Origin: Pseudomonas cichorii
GTDB lineage: Bacteria; Pseudomonadota; Gammaproteobacteria; Pseudomonadales; Pseudomonadaceae
Direction: 5' to 3'
Length of the DNA: 64,000 nt
Assembly (NCBI RefSeq): GCF_018343775.1
Contig: NZ_CP074349.1
Location: 1,044,001-1,108,000 of the forward strand
Shown here: piece by piece, positions 24,187 through 33,377 of the stretch
Position numbering within the stretch: the first letter of the stretch is position 1
Layout: every line of letters starts with the position of its first letter
Position numbers and translations under genes: made by a program
The notes under the pieces: model-generated
What the model was told of the DNA's origin: nothing
The model's database searches: none
What the model saw: only the letters and a program-made list of their open reading frames with translations

Positions 24187-25175
24187 AAGCGCCGCCCGCC
24201 GTGCAGAATGCCACGACCCCGGAAGAAGCCGCACTGGCCTGGTTAAGTGTGTTGCACGATCAGCCCGATTACGCCGACCAACTGGCGTTCAGCCAATGGC
24301 TGCAAGCCGACCCGGCCCATGTGCAAGCCTATGGCAAGGCCCAGGTGTTGTGGGAGTTGAGCGAAGCGCCGGCGGCCCGGCTTGCCAGTGAAGACGCCGT
24401 TGCGCTGTACGCCTTGTTGCGGGCGATGGATGCACCGCCGCCGCGTCGTAACCTGCAACGCTGGTCGGTGGGGCTGGCGATGGCCGCTTGCCTGACGTTG
24501 ATGATTGCCATGGGCGCAGGCTGGCAGCCGCAGCGCTGGGCCGATGATTTCGGCGCGGATTACGTGTCGGCTCCCGGCCAGGTCCGCACCGTGACGCTGG
24601 CCGATAATTCCCAGGTCACGCTGGATGCCGACAGTGCCATTGCCGTAAATTTCAGCCGTGGCGAACGTCATGTGCAGCTACGACGCGGCGCTGCTTTTTT
24701 CAAGGTGACTCACACCGGCGAGCCGTTCGTGGTTGATGCCCATACCGGCGAAACCCGCGTGCTGGGCACCCAGTTTGAAGTCCGGCTGGAACCGGAAGGC
24801 GCGCAGGTGACGGTGTTGTCCGGGCGTGTCGGAGTCAAGGCGGCAGGTGGGCTTGAGCAGCGGATTCTGGAAGCGGGTCAGCAAGTGGCCTACGACCAGA
24901 CGACCACCTCGGCCCCCAAAGGCATCGACAGTGAAAGCCTGCTGGCGTGGCGACAAGGCTGGCTGAATTACTACCGGACACCTCTGGCCGAGGTCATCGA
25001 CGACCTGAGTCGTTATTACCCCGGCCGCATTGTGCTGCTCAACGATCAACTGGCCGCCAAGCGCATCAGCGGCAGCTTCCCCAGCAAGGACCCGCAGGCT
25101 GTCCTGAACGCTTTGCAGTCGGTGGTGGGGTTCGAGACTTACAGCATGCTGGACCGGGTCATTGTTCTGCGCTGA
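24183..25175 (+). CDS. FecR-type anti-sigma/sigma regulator (third unit)
   Basis: 330 aa. Cytoplasmic N terminus EEAALAWLSVLHDQPDYADQ and FSQWLQADPAHVQAYGKAQ; TM helix at about 98-115 (VGLAMAACLTLMIAMGAG); FecR domain VRTVTLADNSQVTLDADSAI, VQLRRGAAFFKVTHTGEPFV and VLGTQFEVRL; C-terminal STN-like part. It overlaps the sigma gene by 4 bp and is followed after 39 bp by the receptor gene, the standard cell-surface-signalling order. Confidence 0.86.
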   Translation: MKAPPAVQNATTPEEAALAWLSVLHDQPDYADQLAFSQWLQADPAHVQAYGKAQVLWELSEAPAARLASEDAVALYALLRAMDAPPPRRNLQRWSVGLAMAACLTLMIAMGAGWQPQRWADDFGADYVSAPGQVRTVTLADNSQVTLDADSAIAVNFSRGERHVQLRRGAAFFKVTHTGEPFVVDAHTGETRVLGTQFEVRLEPEGAQVTVLSGRVGVKAAGGLEQRILEAGQQVAYDQTTTSAPKGIDSESLLAWRQGWLNYYRTPLAEVIDDLSRYYPGRIVLLNDQLAAKRISGSFPSKDPQAVLNALQSVVGFETYSMLDRVIVLR

Positions 25176-25214
25176 GTCGATGGCAGACAGGCGATCCTCC
25201 ATGGAGCGAATTTC

Positions 25215-27617
25215 ATGGCGGCGAGGCGCACGGCAATGAGCGGCTGGCTGAGTAGAACGCTGTTCGTGGTGGTGGGCGTCTGTGTTCAAAGCGCAGTCTG
25301 TGCCGCGCAACAGACTTTCGATTTCTCTATCCCGGCCAAGCCCTTGCCGCAGGCCTTGAGCGAGTTCAGTCGCGTCACCGGCCTGAGCGTGATCTACACC
25401 CAGGATGCGCCTTACCGCATCGACGCCCCAACACTTCGCGGACGCTTCAGTGCCGAACAGGCATTGGGCACTTTGCTGCGCGATTCCGGCCTGGCCTGGC
25501 GCCGGGCCAGCGAGCAGGCGTTTACCCTGGAAACCCTGAAGCCCGAAGCGGGCACCCTCAGCCTGGCGGCCACCCACATCGATTCCCGGCTGGCGGAGCG
25601 CGGTCTTTATCAGCCGCCCTCCAGTAGCTCGGTGCTGCGCTCGTCGGCCCCTTTACTGGAGACACCCCAGAGCATCGACATCGTCCCGCAACAGGTGCTG
25701 CGCGATCAGGCGCCGCGCAACCTTGATGATGCCTTGAGCGCCATCAGCGGCGTTACCCAGGGCAACACACTGGGCAGCACTCAGGACACACTGATGAAGC
25801 GCGGTTTTGGCGACAACCGCGACGGTTCGATCATGCGCAACAGCATGCCGGTGGTGCAGGGCCGTAACCTGAACGCTACCGCTGAACGTGTAGAAATCCT
25901 CAAGGGCCCGGCGAGCCTGCTCTACGGAATCCAGGACCCCGGCGGCGTCATCAACGTGGTCAGCAAACAGCCGCAATTACAGGCCGCCAATAGCCTGACA
26001 GCTCGTGGCTCCAGCTATGGCTCGGGCAAAAACGGCAGTGGCGTGACGCTGGACAGTACCGGCCCCGTGGGTGATTCGGCGCTGGCCTGGCGGATGATTG
26101 TCGATCATCAGGACGAGGATTACTGGCGCAATTTCGGCACCCATCGCGAGTCGCTGGTCGCGCCGTCACTGGCCTGGTACGGCGAAGACACTCAATGGGT
26201 GGCGGCTTATGAACATCGGGAATTTCTCTATCCATTCGATCGCGGTACTGCCATCGACCCGGTGACCAATCATCCTCTGGACATTCCGGCCACACGTCGC
26301 CTGGACGAGCCGTTCAACAACATGGAAGGGCGCTCGGACCTTTATCGCTTCGAGGCCGATCATGATTTCAACGAGCGCTGGAAAGGACACCTCGGCTACA
26401 GCTACAACCGCGAAACCTACGATGCCAGCCAGGTGCGGGTCACGGCAGTCAATGCAGCCAATGGCACCCTGACTCGCTCCATGGACGGCACCTCCGGCGC
26501 GCTGGCCACCGACCGCTACACCGTCCTGACCCTCGCGGGCGATGTGCAGTGGGCGGGCCTGCGCCATGAACTGCTCATGGGCCTGGATGACGAGTACCGC
26601 AAGGTCTATCGCTCGGATCTGATCCGTCAGCGCAGCCTGACCACTTTCAGTTACCTCAACCCGGTTTACGGGCAGGAAGTTGAAGGCACTGCGGTCAGTG
26701 AGCCGGACAGTGCCCAGAGCGATATTCTGCGCAGCAACTCGCTGTTTCTGCAGGACTCGGTTCACCTGAACGAACAGTGGATTCTGGTGGCTGGCGCACG
26801 CTTCATGACCTTTGATCAGGTGGCGGGCAGGGGCCGGCCTTTCAGCGTCAACACCGACACCAACGGCAGTCAGTGGATACCTCGCGCCGGCCTGGTCTAT
26901 CGCTACACCGATCAGTTGTCGTTTTATGGCAGCTACAGCGAATCCTTCAAACCCAACTCCAGCATCGCGCCGCTGACCGGTGGCTACGTGCTGGATTCCG
27001 GGACCTTGCCCGAGCAGGCCAAAGCCTGGGAGCTGGGTGCCAAATGGGATGTGCCGGGCGCCTTCAGCGCAACCGTGGCGCTCTACGACATCCAGAAGCG
27101 CAATGTGCTGGTGGCCAACTACGATGCGGTCACTGCCAGCACCGTGTACAGCTCGGCGGGGGAAGTTCGTTCGCGTGGGCTGGAGCTGGACCTGAGCGGT
27201 CAGTTGAGCGAACGCTGGAGCCTGATCGGCGGGTATGCCTTTACCGATGCCCGCGTGCAGGAAGACCCGTTGCTCAAGGGTAAACACTTGCAGAATGTCG
27301 CCCGCCACAGCGGCTCGTTGTCGGCGGTTTATGACGTGGGCAGCGTACTGGGCGGCGACCGCTTGCGGCTGGGGGCCGGTGCGCATTATGTGGGGGAAAG
27401 GGCGGGCAACCCGCTCAACGATTTCAACCTGCCGGCCTACACCGTCGCCGATGCCTTCGCGACTTACGACACCCGGTTGGACGGGCAGAAAGTCAGGTTC
27501 CAGCTTAATGTCAAAAACCTGTTCGATCGTACTTACTACACTTCAAGCGTGAACCGCTATTTCGTCTCTATGGGGGATTCGCGGCAGGTGCAGATATCTA
27601 CGACGCTGGAGTTTTAA
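25215..27617 (+). CDS. TonB-dependent siderophore receptor with STN domain
   Basis: 800-aa outer-membrane transducer. A signal peptide ends near CVQSAVCAAQ; the STN domain is FDFSIPAKPLPQALSEFSRV (~35-110); the plug has RDQAPRNLDDALSAISGVTQ and RVEILKGPASLLYGIQDPGG followed by VINVVSKQP; the barrel ends QVQISTTLEF with terminal Phe. The plug signature is that of the FpvA/FoxA/FiuA hydroxamate or pyoverdine group; the ligand cannot be fixed. An alternative start at 25236 (MSGWLSRTL) also has a GAGG site and gives a shorter signal peptide. It is controlled by the sigma/anti-sigma pair upstream. Confidence 0.87.
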   Translation: MAARRTAMSGWLSRTLFVVVGVCVQSAVCAAQQTFDFSIPAKPLPQALSEFSRVTGLSVIYTQDAPYRIDAPTLRGRFSAEQALGTLLRDSGLAWRRASEQAFTLETLKPEAGTLSLAATHIDSRLAERGLYQPPSSSSVLRSSAPLLETPQSIDIVPQQVLRDQAPRNLDDALSAISGVTQGNTLGSTQDTLMKRGFGDNRDGSIMRNSMPVVQGRNLNATAERVEILKGPASLLYGIQDPGGVINVVSKQPQLQAANSLTARGSSYGSGKNGSGVTLDSTGPVGDSALAWRMIVDHQDEDYWRNFGTHRESLVAPSLAWYGEDTQWVAAYEHREFLYPFDRGTAIDPVTNHPLDIPATRRLDEPFNNMEGRSDLYRFEADHDFNERWKGHLGYSYNRETYDASQVRVTAVNAANGTLTRSMDGTSGALATDRYTVLTLAGDVQWAGLRHELLMGLDDEYRKVYRSDLIRQRSLTTFSYLNPVYGQEVEGTAVSEPDSAQSDILRSNSLFLQDSVHLNEQWILVAGARFMTFDQVAGRGRPFSVNTDTNGSQWIPRAGLVYRYTDQLSFYGSYSESFKPNSSIAPLTGGYVLDSGTLPEQAKAWELGAKWDVPGAFSATVALYDIQKRNVLVANYDAVTASTVYSSAGEVRSRGLELDLSGQLSERWSLIGGYAFTDARVQEDPLLKGKHLQNVARHSGSLSAVYDVGSVLGGDRLRLGAGAHYVGERAGNPLNDFNLPAYTVADAFATYDTRLDGQKVRFQLNVKNLFDRTYYTSSVNRYFVSMGDSRQVQISTTLEF

Positions 27618-27626
27618 CACCTTCCC

Positions 27627-27678
27627 TAGGAGCGAATTCATTCGCGAAAATGGTTTTTCGCGAATGAATTCGCTCCTA
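27627..27678. repeat. REP-like inverted repeat overlapping the AraC gene stop codon
   Basis: TAGGAGCGAATTCATTCGCG and its inverse complement form a hairpin between the convergent receptor and AraC genes. The last three bases (CTA at 27676-27678) are the AraC gene's stop codon TAG on the minus strand. Confidence 0.85.
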
Positions 27679-28551
27679 CGCGGTGAGGGCTTGTCGATAT
27701 TCTCCGGGTGTTGCCCCGATGGCCTGGCGAAACCGGTTGCTGAAATGGCTGGCACTGGCAAAGCCGCAGGCCAGGGCAATGTCGCTCAGTGGCTGTGCGG
27801 TATGGCGCAGGAGGTGACGGGCATGGGACAAGCGGCGGGCCAGCAGGTATTGATGCGGCGGCAGGCCAAAGCTCTCCCGGAACATGCGGGCGAAATGGTA
27901 TTCGGACAGCGCACAGAGCCCGGCCAGTTGCCCGAGGCTCAGCGGGTCGGCCAGATGCATCTCGATGAAGTCCACCAGTTGACGACGCAGATGCGGGGCC
28001 AGCCCGCCTTTGAGACGCAAACCCTCACGCAGCCCCACCTGACCGAGCAGTGCATGGCTGAGCATTTCATGGGCCAGGCTGCTGGTGAGCAAACGCTCGG
28101 CAGGCTCGGCCCAGTTCATCCTGATCAGTTTTTGAAAGCGCCCGGCCTGCTCGGCATCCTCGACAAAAGTTTTCTCTTGTAGCTGCATCTCCCGAGGCTC
28201 GCGATCAAGGAGGGTGATGCAACCCAGCGCGAACTGCTCCGGGCTGACATACAAATGCGCCAGGCGAATCTCGCCATTGATGACCCAGGCCGACTCATGT
28301 CCGGCTGGCAGTGTGCAGAGTTTGCCGGGTGAACCTTTCTGATCGGGTTTGTCACGACGGAAGGTGCCTGTGCCGTCAGCGATGTAACACGACAGCGTGT
28401 GGTGGGTGGGTGCGTGATATTCCTGTGAGTCGTGCCGGTTTTGCCACAGTGCAGCCGTCAATCCATCGCCCAGCACGGCACTCTGCTCCAGCCGGGCATG
28501 GGGCGAGCTGTTCAAGGCCTGAAAGACATGTATGGATTCAATGGGTGGCAT
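27676..28551 (-). CDS. AraC family transcriptional regulator
   Basis: 291-aa regulator: an N-terminal sensor domain (~1-170) with no clear family match, and a C-terminal AraC DNA-binding domain with two helix-turn-helix units. Visible motifs are LADPLSLGQLAGLCALSEYH, FARMFRESFGLPPHQYLLAR and LSDIALACGFASASHFSNRF. It is divergent from the EamA transporter gene at 28686, its most likely target. The stop codon lies within a REP-like repeat. Confidence 0.85.
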   Translation of the reverse strand: MPPIESIHVFQALNSSPHARLEQSAVLGDGLTAALWQNRHDSQEYHAPTHHTLSCYIADGTGTFRRDKPDQKGSPGKLCTLPAGHESAWVINGEIRLAHLYVSPEQFALGCITLLDREPREMQLQEKTFVEDAEQAGRFQKLIRMNWAEPAERLLTSSLAHEMLSHALLGQVGLREGLRLKGGLAPHLRRQLVDFIEMHLADPLSLGQLAGLCALSEYHFARMFRESFGLPPHQYLLARRLSHARHLLRHTAQPLSDIALACGFASASHFSNRFRQAIGATPGEYRQALTA

Positions 28552-28685
28552 GGCGACTCCTCCAAGCCTTGCATCCTACGCGTGTGCGATAAAGCTGCCA
28601 TCACCTTGACGATCAAATGCGCAAGATTGTGCAAGCGAGGCTCAGGGCGTGGCAGCAGACTCAAGGCTCATTGAGGAGCTGCGTC

Positions 28686-29606
28686 ATGAACATCTCGCTG
28701 TATCTGCTGACTGTCCTGATCTGGGGAACGACCTGGATTGCCCTGAAACTGCAACTGGGCGATGTCGCGATCCCGGTGTCGATTCTCTATCGCTTCGCAC
28801 TGGCGGCCTTGATCCTGTTCGTGCTGCTCCTGCTCAGCGGGAAGCTGCAACCGGTCAACCGTCGCGGACAGTTGATCTGTCTGGTGCAAGGCTTGTGCCT
28901 GTTTTGCATCAACTTCATGTGTTTCTACACGGCCAGCCAATGGATCCCCAGCGGCCTGATCGCCGTGGTGTTCTCGACCGCGACCTTATGGAATGCGCTC
29001 AATGCTCGGATATTCTTCAAGCAGAAAGTGGCGCGTAACGTACTGGCTGGCGGTGCAATGGGTTTGACGGGGCTTGCGTGCCTGTTCTGGCCTGAGCTGT
29101 CGAACCACGATGCCAGTCGCGAAACCTTCATCGGTCTTGGTCTGGCGCTGCTGGGAACCCTGTGCTTTTCGGCGGGCAACATGCTGTCGAGCCTGCAACA
29201 GAAAGCCGGGTTGCGACCCTTGACCACCAATGCCTGGGGGATGCTCTACGGGGCGACAATACTGGGCGTGTATTGCCTGTTCATCGGTGCGCCGCTTGCC
29301 TTTGAATGGAACGCGCGCTACATCGGCTCGCTGCTGTATCTGGTCATACCCGGCTCGGTCATCGGTTTCACGGCCTACCTGACGCTGGTCGGGCGCATGG
29401 GGCCAGAGCGTGCGGCGTATTGCACCGTGCTGTTTCCGGTGGTGGCGTTGAATATTTCGGCGTGGGTCGAAGGCTACCAATGGACCTTGCCCGCATTGTT
29501 CGGGCTGGCATTGGTGATGCTGGGGAATGTGCTGGTGTTCAGGAAGCCGAAAGAGATTTCGCAAAAAGATTCATTGGTATACCCGAACGCCCCGCTTCGC
29601 GACTGA
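28686..29606 (+). CDS. EamA family (DMT) transporter
   Basis: 306-aa inner-membrane protein with about ten TM helices in two EamA repeats: LLTVLIWGTTWIALKLQLGD opens the first, GLALLGTLCFSAGNMLSSLQ the second; VIGFTAYLTLVGRMGPERAA and ALFGLALVMLGNVLVF are typical of the C-terminal half. Family members export metabolites or amino acids. The start at 28686 follows GAGGAG and is preferred over 28617. The last codons (LRD and TGA) are encoded by a REP-like repeat, so the original C terminus may have been altered. Likely regulated by the divergent AraC gene. Confidence 0.85.
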   Translation: MNISLYLLTVLIWGTTWIALKLQLGDVAIPVSILYRFALAALILFVLLLLSGKLQPVNRRGQLICLVQGLCLFCINFMCFYTASQWIPSGLIAVVFSTATLWNALNARIFFKQKVARNVLAGGAMGLTGLACLFWPELSNHDASRETFIGLGLALLGTLCFSAGNMLSSLQQKAGLRPLTTNAWGMLYGATILGVYCLFIGAPLAFEWNARYIGSLLYLVIPGSVIGFTAYLTLVGRMGPERAAYCTVLFPVVALNISAWVEGYQWTLPALFGLALVMLGNVLVFRKPKEISQKDSLVYPNAPLRD

Positions 29607-29642
29607 ATTCGCTCCTACGGTAGGAGCGAATTCAGTCGCGAA
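29596..29642. repeat. REP-like inverted repeat overlapping the EamA gene end
   Basis: TTCGCGACTGAATTCGCTCC and its exact inverse complement are separated by a few bases, giving a ~22-bp stem. The TGA in GACTGAATTC is the transporter gene's stop codon. It separates two convergent genes. Confidence 0.88.
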
Positions 29643-29649
29643 AAGGGTA

Positions 29650-30624
29650 TTAACCCTTCCAGACCTGCGGATTGACCAGATCCTGCGGACGCTCACCCAG
29701 CAGCGCGCTGCGCAGGTTGTTGTAAGCACGATCTGCCATGGCCTGACGGGTTTCGTGGGTCGCCGAGCCGATGTGCGGCAGGGTCACGGCATTGCTCAGG
29801 CTGAACAGCAGCGATTCGCTCAGCGGTTCTTTCTCGTACACATCCAGACCGGCACCGCGAATCGTGCCGTTCTGCAAGGCTTCGATCAGCGCCGGCTCAT
29901 CAACGATAGGACCGCGTGCGATGTTGATGAGGATTGCACCTGGCTTCATCAGCGACAGTTCGCGACGGCCGATCAGGTGACGGGTCTTCTCGCTCAACGG
30001 CACCACCAGGCAGACGAAATCCGACTCGGCCAGCAATTGATCCAGCGTGCGAAATTGCGCGCCCAATTCCTGCTCGACCTGGCTCTTGCGGCTGTTGCCG
30101 CTGTACAGGATCGGCATGTTGAAACCCAGGCGACCACGACGGGCAATGGCTGCGCCGATATTGCCCATGCCGACGATACCCAGCGTCTTGCCATGCACAT
30201 CGGTGCCGAAGTGAGGGGCTTCGATGCTGCGCTTCCAGTTGCCTGCCTTGGTCCAGGCATCCAGCTCCGCGACGCGGCGGGCGCTGCTCATGATCAGCGA
30301 AAAGCCCAGGTCCGCCGTGCTTTCGGTCAGCACGTCCGGGGTATTGGTGAGCAGGATGCCGCGCTCGCTCAGGTAGCCGACATCGTAGTTGTCGTAGCCC
30401 ACCGAAATACTCGATACCACTTCCAGCTTCGTCGCCCCTTCAAGCTGCTCGCGCCCCAGCTTGCGGCCTGCGCCGATCATGCCGTGGGACGCTGGCAATG
30501 CTTCGTTGAACTGGGCATTGAGATCGCCCAGTTTCGGGTCGGGCACGATCACATTGAAGTCTTGCGACAGGCGTTCGGCCATTTCAGGGGAGACACGGCT
30601 AAAGGCGAGTACGGTTTTTTTCAT
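29650..30624 (-). CDS. D-2-hydroxyacid dehydrogenase (glyoxylate/hydroxypyruvate/2-ketogluconate reductase type)
   Basis: 324-aa NAD(P)H-dependent reductase of the D-isomer-specific 2-hydroxyacid dehydrogenase family. The Rossmann motif is GKTLGIVGMGNIGAAIARRG. The catalytic triad is visible as Arg in LINIARGPIVDEPAL, Glu in GLDVYEKEPL and His in TLPHIGSATHETR. GhrB/TkrA-like, reducing glyoxylate, hydroxypyruvate or 2-ketogluconate; the exact substrate is inferred. The start at 30624 (MKKTVLAFSRV) is preferred over 30669. It is not obviously in an operon; the LysR gene on the same strand is 68 bp upstream and may regulate it. Confidence 0.83.
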   Translation of the reverse strand: MKKTVLAFSRVSPEMAERLSQDFNVIVPDPKLGDLNAQFNEALPASHGMIGAGRKLGREQLEGATKLEVVSSISVGYDNYDVGYLSERGILLTNTPDVLTESTADLGFSLIMSSARRVAELDAWTKAGNWKRSIEAPHFGTDVHGKTLGIVGMGNIGAAIARRGRLGFNMPILYSGNSRKSQVEQELGAQFRTLDQLLAESDFVCLVVPLSEKTRHLIGRRELSLMKPGAILINIARGPIVDEPALIEALQNGTIRGAGLDVYEKEPLSESLLFSLSNAVTLPHIGSATHETRQAMADRAYNNLRSALLGERPQDLVNPQVWKG

Positions 30625-30692
30625 TGTGGGAGTCACTCTTGAGCGGTTGAATGAGTAGCACGCTAACATTCTTGCCCGTCCTTGGGCACCCG

Positions 30693-31640
30693 TCAGGCCA
30701 GTGATTTCATCGAATGAATGTGCAGATCGGCTTCGTCGGCGGCGAGAATTTCAGGCAGTGAACCGCGCAGGTATTCGACCCAGGTCTTGATCTTCGCATC
30801 CAGATACTGACGTGACGGGTAGATGGCGTAGAGATTCAGCTCCTGGGAGCGGTAGTCGGGCAGGACCCGCATCAAGGTGCCGTTGCGCAGCCCGTCGATG
30901 GCCGAGTAGATCGGCAGGATGCCGATGCCCATGCCGCTGGAAATCGCGGTCTGCATGGCGTCTGCGGAATTGACCAGTAGCGGCGAGCTGTTGATGGTGA
31001 CCGTTTCCTGGCCCTGGGGGCCGTCGAATGCCCATTTCTCCAGCGGGAACACCGGGCTGACCAGACGCAGGCAGGCATGGTTCAGCAAGTCGGCTGGGGT
31101 GTAGGCCATGCCGAAGTTCTTGATGTAGGCCGGCGAGGCGCAAACGATGCTGTAAGTGATGCCCAGGCGCTGCGACACGAAACCCGAATCCGGCAGCTCG
31201 CTGGCCAGCACGATGGACACGTCGTAACCGTCTTCGAGCAGGTCCGGCACGCGGCTGGTCAGGGTCAGGTCGAAGGACACATCCGGATGGCTCTGGCGAT
31301 AGCGGGCGATGGCATCAATCACGTAATGCTGGCCGACACCGGGCATCGAATGCATTTTGAGCTGGCCGGTAGGCCGGGCATGGGCATCGCTGGCTTCGGC
31401 TTCCGCTTCTTCCACGGACGCCAGAATCTGTTCGCAGCGCAGCAGGTAGCGTTTGCCGGCTTCGGTCAGGGCGATACGGCGGGTCGTGCGGTTGAGCAGG
31501 CGTGTCTGCAGATGCGCCTCGAGGTTCGAGACGGCACGCGACACGTTGGCAGTCGTGGTGTCCAGTTGTGCTGCGGCCGCCGTAAAGCTGCCCGCTTGCG
31601 CCACACAACAGAAGGCGCGCATGTTTTGCAGAGTATCCAT
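30693..31640 (-). CDS. LysR family transcriptional regulator
   Basis: 315-aa LysR-type regulator. N-terminal winged helix: MDTLQNMRAFCCVAQAGSFT and RAVSNLEAHLQTRLLNRTTR; C-terminal effector domain with HPDVSFDLTLTSRVPDLLED and MGIGILPIYSAIDGLRNGTL. It is divergent from the efflux operon starting at 31816, the usual arrangement for a regulator of aae-like aromatic-acid efflux genes, and it is also upstream of the dehydrogenase gene. Effector unknown. Confidence 0.86.
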   Translation of the reverse strand: MDTLQNMRAFCCVAQAGSFTAAAAQLDTTTANVSRAVSNLEAHLQTRLLNRTTRRIALTEAGKRYLLRCEQILASVEEAEAEASDAHARPTGQLKMHSMPGVGQHYVIDAIARYRQSHPDVSFDLTLTSRVPDLLEDGYDVSIVLASELPDSGFVSQRLGITYSIVCASPAYIKNFGMAYTPADLLNHACLRLVSPVFPLEKWAFDGPQGQETVTINSSPLLVNSADAMQTAISSGMGIGILPIYSAIDGLRNGTLMRVLPDYRSQELNLYAIYPSRQYLDAKIKTWVEYLRGSLPEILAADEADLHIHSMKSLA

Positions 31641-31815
31641 GGGCAGTTCTCGGAAGACATGGCAAATTGTGACATGAAGTTACTAGCACATGGCAAGGGA
31701 TTATCCCCGTTTCTGTAATAAAGAATCACACTTTAGCCAGCTTATCGCCGTCCCGGCCGCCCCCTAGAATCGCGCCACTCAATAGCGCTTCATTTCCAGT
31801 CGGGAACTCGCAGCT

Positions 31816-33258
31816 GTGCCGCGTCGCATCATTTGGGGCTTCAGGCTCCTCAGTGTCTGGGTTGTATCGTTAACTATCAGCGGCTGTATCGGAACCGACG
31901 GAATCACCTCACAAGGCAGGGCATTGCCCCTCGACAGCCTGGCCACCGATCAGGCTATCCAGAGCGCTGCCATGGACGCCAACTGGCCTGACGCTCAGTG
32001 GTGGCGTGCCTATGGCGACCCCCAGTTGAACCGCTGGATAGCGCTGGCAACTCAGGGCAGTCCGAGCCTGGCGATGGCTGCCGCGCGCGTGCGTCAGGCA
32101 AAGGCGCTGGCCGGGATTGCCGAATCCGCCGAAGGTCTGCATGTCGACAGCAGTGCCAATCTGGCTCGTCATGACTGGCCGACCGATCAATTCTATGGGC
32201 CTGGCGAACTGGCCAATACTCGCACCTGGGACAACAATGCATCGCTGGGTTTGAGTTACGCCCTCGATCTTTGGGGCCGCGAAAGCAACGCCAGCGAACA
32301 AGCGCTTGACTTGGCGCACATGAGTGCGGCCGAGCAACGTCAGGCCCAACTTGAATTGCAGGAAAATATCGTCCGCGCCTATATCCAGCTGGCTCTGCAC
32401 TACGCCCGGCTGGATATCGTCGAAGCCACGCTGGCCCAGCAGAAGCAGATTCTCGATCTGGCCCAGCGTCGTTTGAAAGGCGGCATCGGTACGCATTTCG
32501 AGGTCAGCCAGGCCGAAACACCTCTGCCGGAAACCCATCGGCAAATCGACGAGCTGGAAGAAGCCATTGCGCTGGAGCGTAATCAACTGGCCGTTCTGGC
32601 GGGCAAGGGGCCGGGTGAGGGCGCTGGGCTGCTACGCCCGAGCCTGTCGCTGCACACCGCACTCAAACTGCCTTCGGCATTGCCTGCGCAACTGCTGGGC
32701 CAGCGCCCGGATGTGGTTGCCAGCCGCTGGCGTGTCGAGGCGCAGGCGCGTGGAGTCGATGTGGCGCATGCGGGTTTCTATCCCAACGTCGATCTTGTCG
32801 GCAGCCTTGGCTATATGGCCACGGGCGGCGGGATGCTGGAGTTTCTGACCGGCAGCAAGCTCAGCTATAAAGCCGGCCCGGCAATCAGCCTGCCGATCTT
32901 CGACGGTGGACGCCTGCGAGCGGAGCTGGGCCAGGCCGTGGCGGGTTATGACCTGGCCGTGGCCCATTACAACCAGACACTGGTGATGGCCCTCAAAAGC
33001 ATTTCCGATCAGTTGATCCGCCGTGCCTCCATGGACAAGCAGCAGGTGTTCGCCGCCGAGTCCGTCGCGGCAGCCCAGAAGACCTATGACATTGCCTTGA
33101 TCGCCTATCAGCGCGGCCTGACCGACTACCTGAACGTGCTCAATGCCCAGACGCTGTTGTTTCGTCAGCAACAGATTCAGCAGCAGATCGAAGCCGCTCG
33201 CCTGAGTGTGTACGCCGGGCTGGTGGTGGCGCTGGGCGGCGGGCTTCCTGATGAATAA
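31816..33258 (+). CDS. Outer-membrane efflux factor lipoprotein (NodT/OprM type)
   Basis: 480-aa TolC-like channel of an efflux pump. A lipobox LTISGC places the lipidated cysteine at 24. Family motifs: WWRAYGDPQLNRWIALA, RTWDNNASLGLSYALDLWGR, AQLLGQRPDVVASRWRVEAQ and GVDVAHAGFYPNVDLVGSLG, with a repeat of the coiled-coil/barrel unit in the C-terminal half. The start is GTG at 31816. It heads an operon with FUSC, DUF1656 and HlyD-type genes, which together would make a tripartite efflux system resembling AaeXAB plus its own outer-membrane channel. Confidence 0.87.
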   Translation: MPRRIIWGFRLLSVWVVSLTISGCIGTDGITSQGRALPLDSLATDQAIQSAAMDANWPDAQWWRAYGDPQLNRWIALATQGSPSLAMAAARVRQAKALAGIAESAEGLHVDSSANLARHDWPTDQFYGPGELANTRTWDNNASLGLSYALDLWGRESNASEQALDLAHMSAAEQRQAQLELQENIVRAYIQLALHYARLDIVEATLAQQKQILDLAQRRLKGGIGTHFEVSQAETPLPETHRQIDELEEAIALERNQLAVLAGKGPGEGAGLLRPSLSLHTALKLPSALPAQLLGQRPDVVASRWRVEAQARGVDVAHAGFYPNVDLVGSLGYMATGGGMLEFLTGSKLSYKAGPAISLPIFDGGRLRAELGQAVAGYDLAVAHYNQTLVMALKSISDQLIRRASMDKQQVFAAESVAAAQKTYDIALIAYQRGLTDYLNVLNAQTLLFRQQQIQQQIEAARLSVYAGLVVALGGGLPDE

Positions 33259-33268
33259 AACCTCACCT

Positions 33269-33377
33269 CGTGGGAGCGGATCGGGCGGCGCTCCGCTTAT
33301 CTGCGAAGACAGTATTCCAGACGCTACATCTTCAGCAGGCTTACCGGGGCCTTCGCGAATGAATTCGCTCCTACGGC
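33269..33377. repeat. REP-like mosaic repeat at the 5' end of the FUSC gene
   Basis: The left arm GTGGGAGCGGATCGGGCGGC and the right arm TTCGCGAATGAATTCGCTCC followed by TACGG are related to other REP-like arms in the window and are partly inverse to each other. The right arm contains the likely start codon of the FUSC gene (33359) and encodes its first six residues, MNSLLR. Confidence 0.7.

Noticed and set aside
29527..30642. 371-codon open frame on the plus strand across the 2-hydroxyacid dehydrogenase gene
   Set aside because: Antisense shadow; the minus-strand protein has the Rossmann motif and catalytic residues.
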